A stretch of DNA of 64,000 bases from Oxytricha trifallax (taxonomy: Eukaryota > Ciliophora > Spirotrichea > Sporadotrichida > Oxytrichidae). Below are positions 61,017 through 64,000 of the stretch, in pieces. A program made the position numbers and the translations under genes. Position 1 is the first letter of the stretch. Each line of letters begins with the position of its first letter. The notes under the pieces are model-generated. The model was not told the origin of the DNA and ran no database searches. It worked only from the letters and a program-made list of their open reading frames with translations. The DNA is taken from positions 124,001 to 188,000 of the forward strand of contig ARYC01000045.1 of NCBI GenBank assembly GCA_000711775.1, read 5' to 3'.

Positions 61017-61958
61017 AAAATAAAAAGTTTTACATAAAATATAAGTATAAATTAATAATTATTACATTTTAATTCTTCAAGGACATGTTTTTGTGATTTA
61101 TAGATTTAAAATACGGACTTCGAACTCTAACTCTAAACTTAATTCTAATTTTTTGGAGTTTATTCTCAATGTTATTTATGTTCTAGATTATCACCGTTTT
61201 GATCTTAGGGGAAGAGAGGGTTTATAATTTATTTCGTAGTTTGAGATTTTTTCATATTTTATTTCAAGTTGTTTATTCTAAATTTAATAATTGTTATTCC
61301 TCAAATGTTTGATGTTAATATACTGAAGATAAGAAAATAAAAATCTAATTTTAACATGTAAAAAAAAGCATTACTTCTTTAATCAATCATAGATATTAAT
61401 GATTTATAAAATAAAATATATTCCACTTTTTTCGATTTATTAAAACTATTCTTTTATTTTCAACAGTTATTTTTCAAACCTTTATCAACTGGATTCTAAG
61501 GTCGCCTACAACTTTCTAAGTTTTCATAGTTTTTTTATAACATTTTGCTTATTAAACATTAATAAAATTATACCAATTAAATAATTTAATTGGAAATCTA
61601 GTAAATTTGAATTGAGATACTTATCGTTCACATTAAATTAAAAATAAATTTTTGTTATGTAAATATGATATTCATAAATATTACAATGTGAATATATTTG
61701 AAAAAATATTCAAAATTAAATCAATTCCTTTCATGATTTATAAGTAATCATAAACTAATTCTTGCATAGTTTATAATAATTTCTGGTTATATTAAGATAT
61801 ATGTAACAAAAAAATTATAATTTGGAAAATAAAAATGAAAGTTTTTTTGATGTATACATGATGATGTATTTAGTTATTATTTATTTTATTTTTCTTTCGG
61901 ATTTCTCGTGAAACAAATGAATAACTGCAATATTGTAAAATTATATAACTATAGATAT
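61017..61958. other. AT-rich intergenic stretch
   Basis: No coding or structural signal is seen, apart from a slightly G+C-richer piece near 61100-61220 without a lasting frame. Confidence 0.5.
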
Positions 61959-63529
61959 TCATTGTAGATTTTGATCCTTAATCTCTTCTTGTCTTTCATC
62001 TTGTCCATGAACATCTTCCTGCTCTTCGTCAACTCTTTCCATTTCCTATTATTGTTTAAAATAAATAAATTAATTTTACATTTCTGGGAGTCATCATGTT
62101 TTCGTATAATTCTTAGCCTCCTTGTTTAGCTCCTGGTCATAAAAATTGAAAATTATCTATGAACATAATTTTATGATATAATAGTTGAGACATAGATTAA
62201 ATAATGAAAGTTGATGGAATATTGTGAAAATTAATATATTCAAAAGTATAAGTGTAACGAGCATTCAATTCAATTATAAGTTTTCTGTTAGCTGCCTTAG
62301 TGAGTATATAGCATTTAGGGAAGTTATTGATGAGTTTGATAATGCTATTACCCAGTAAAGCTATTACTCATTTAATGATTATGCTGTGATTAGTTGAGAA
62401 TACTCGCTAAATTAGCATCGTTCTTTGATTTGTTGAGGAGTTCTTGTGCAACAATCAAACTAATTTCTTTGATAAGTGGATTGTCAGCAAGTGCTTATGT
62501 TTCGGTGTTTAATTGTCCAACACCCTTATTCAAACTTTGCTCATAGGTCAAAGCGAGCTACTCTCTAGCTTCAACTTCGACCTTGATTTTCTCTTGCAAT
62601 TAAGCCATATAGATCTTCAAAGTCTCAACACTCTTGTCCCACTAGACTAAATGATCTTCTCTTCTTTTGATTTCATAAGTAGTGGACTCTTGATTGATTC
62701 TCTCCTTAAACCATTGATGTGTAACTCCTCTCCAGCTTCCGAATAAAAGCCTCATTTGTCTTCTGAACATGTAATTTCTTGAATAGGCTTTGAGTCTCTT
62801 CTCTCTTCTTACGATTTAAGTGTGATAGATAATTTCTCTAAAAGCTACTCTCTTCAAGTAGTTTTAGTACTTCTTTTGCAGAAGCTGTTAAGTGAGCTAC
62901 TTAACAGCTTTATTCTTTTCTTTAGTAATTTCAATGTCGTTCTCTTTGTGAGTTATCAGATTTTTAGAGTCGGTGATGTGCGTGGTTTTCTCAGTAAGAT
63001 TTGCTTGATAATTTTCTTCATATTCTTGCATGTATTAAACTCTGAGTTAGCTGTACTCTAAGACAAGTTTTTCCTTAAATTCTCTAAAAAGTCTATCGTA
63101 GCATTTCTTAAAAGTTAGAATCTACTAATTGTCATTTGGCAAGGGGATTCTCTCTTTCATCACTATTCAAATTGGATTATTACAACCATGAACTAAAACA
63201 TTTTCTACTTACTTTCATATACAGGGGCGTTTGGTTTTTGATAAGAAGCAAGAACTTTTTTATTAAGCATTCTAATTGAGTAGCCAATCTTTTCAGACAT
63301 CACATCCTGAGATTCTCCACCAATAGTGCCTGGAGGAGTTGATCTTCTCTCTGATTCATCGTCTTCCTCACTGATTCTAGAACCCATGAAATAGGTCGGC
63401 TTTCCTCTATCAGAATATTCAACTTGCAAGCTGTATACTTTACCATCATCGCTTCTTCTACCTTTAAAAGATTAATATAGACATATGAAAATTACCATCG
63501 TCCGAAAATGAAGAGTTCATATGAGACAT
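61959..63529 (-). CDS. Coiled-coil protein with Sfi1-like tryptophan motif
   Basis: It is 425 residues after removing three GT-AG introns (34, 50 and 34 bases) and one 175-base insert at 62120-62298 bounded by CCTT repeats. The start is MSHMNSSFSDDGRRS. An acidic/Ser-rich head (SEERR-like, TPPGTIGGE) is followed by helical text from about residue 110, long coiled coil, and in the middle RRQMRLLFGSWRGVTHQWF, which resembles one Sfi1/centrin-binding repeat. The C-terminus is Gln-rich and then very acidic (VDEEQEDVHGQDE). A basal-body or axonemal role would fit the motif, but this is inference. Confidence 0.8.
62120..62298 (-). other. Probable IES, pointer CCTT
   Basis: CCTT repeats lie at 62120-62123 and 62295-62298. 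Removing 175 bases joins YTHQG to GQELYENMM in frame and takes away an in-frame TGA. The pointer is short, so other ends are possible. Confidence 0.5.
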
Positions 63530-64000
63530 TTCTTAATTTAAATTTAATTTGATCTTGTTTATTTATTTAAAAGACGATAAAATTTAGAAAAACATATCAT
63601 CAAAGCATATAAAGGTAATTGAATATTGATAGCTCCTGGTCCCTTTTTGGGTTTTCCACTTTGATAATATTTACTTGCTGTCACTCCCTTGCCGCCAGTT
63701 GCCCCAGCATTTCCCTTCTTTGTTTTCTTGAAAACAGCAACATCAAGCTATTACATTAAATTTTTTAATTTAAGCTCATATCAATATTTAATGTGTTACC
63801 TCATTTCTAGCGTTTTCATAGACATTTCTAAGGTTCTAAGTAATACCATCTTCTACTCCAAGATGTTTCTCTGCAAAATTTACTGCTTTTTTATAACTCA
63901 AAATTGCTGCAGGATATGACCTTAGGAACTCTTGTTCTACTCCCATATTATGATAAGCGATAGCGAGGACAGCAGTGCGATCTTTTGAGCTACCATCACC
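63517..64000 (-). CDS. TPR protein, C-terminal part (runs off the window)
   Basis: The minus strand reads SSKDRTAVLAIAYHNMGVEQE and PAAILSYKKAVNFAEKHLG, a clear TPR hairpin, then NLRNVYENARNE, a GT-AG intron (about 63742-63792) and a Gly/Lys-rich tail KKGNAGATGGKGVTA. The frame stays open to a TGA at 63517-63519, overlapping the start of the next gene by a few codons; that last part is AT-rich and probably not coding, so the true end is likely nearer 63620. The 5' part lies beyond 64000. It may work with the other TPR proteins here, but nothing shows that directly. Confidence 0.72.

Overview
The window reads as germline (micronuclear) DNA of a hypotrich ciliate of the Oxytricha/Sterkiella/Stylonychia/Tetmemena group. 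Four things in the sequence say so. (1) Long reading frames open only if TAA and TAG are read as Gln, with TGA as the only stop. (2) Introns are short and AT-rich, mostly GTAAG...TAG. (3) Transposons end in C4A4 telomere-like repeats, the mark of TBE (telomere-bearing element) transposons. (4) Several genes carry short AT-rich inserts between 2-9 bp direct repeats, and removing each insert with one repeat restores the frame. Those inserts look like internal eliminated sequences (IESs) with pointers. With a standard code almost every gene looks shattered, so all products below were read with the ciliate code.

Left part (1-38.7 kb) is an expansion zone. It holds 11 of 12 members of an unrecognised paralogous family, called family P here: 1111, 4163, 11054, 12911, 17567, 19454, 27420, 29710, 31560 (decayed), 34413 and 36260; the twelfth is at 46135. 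They are all on the plus strand, intron-rich, and share a core of about 60-70 residues. The zone is built from nested tandem duplications that dragged along pieces of neighbours: a drug/metabolite-transporter gene (whole at 25705-26991, 3' fragments at 3040 and 29255), a MORN-repeat gene (whole at 23511-20879 minus, truncated copy at 16310-14340), the 3' end of a kinesin gene, and a phenylalanyl-tRNA synthetase beta fragment. A TBE transposon (6164-10700) with three ORFs sits on a junction between two duplicated blocks. A 415-bp foldback element is inserted in it and has a second copy at 48573. A 1.2-kb non-autonomous telomere-bearing element (23863-25082) and a decayed one (28797-29243) lie nearby.

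Right part (38.7-64 kb) holds larger genes of somatic type: a kinesin-2-like motor, an unknown MGNECC protein, the last family P gene, an EF-hand protein of 1190 residues, an Asn/Gln/Ser-rich protein of 1209 residues, TPR proteins, and a coiled-coil protein with an Sfi1-like tryptophan motif. Kinesin, TPR, coiled-coil and EF-hand proteins together suggest ciliary or cortical functions, but this is inference.

Most striking are the IES cases. In the EF-hand gene the interrupting segment is an intact-looking GC-rich foldback element whose 6-bp target duplication would serve as the pointer. In the duplicated MORN gene the pointers and a 401-bp coding segment are identical or nearly so between copies, while the IES interiors have diverged. 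No tRNA or rRNA gene, CRISPR array or virus-like element was seen.
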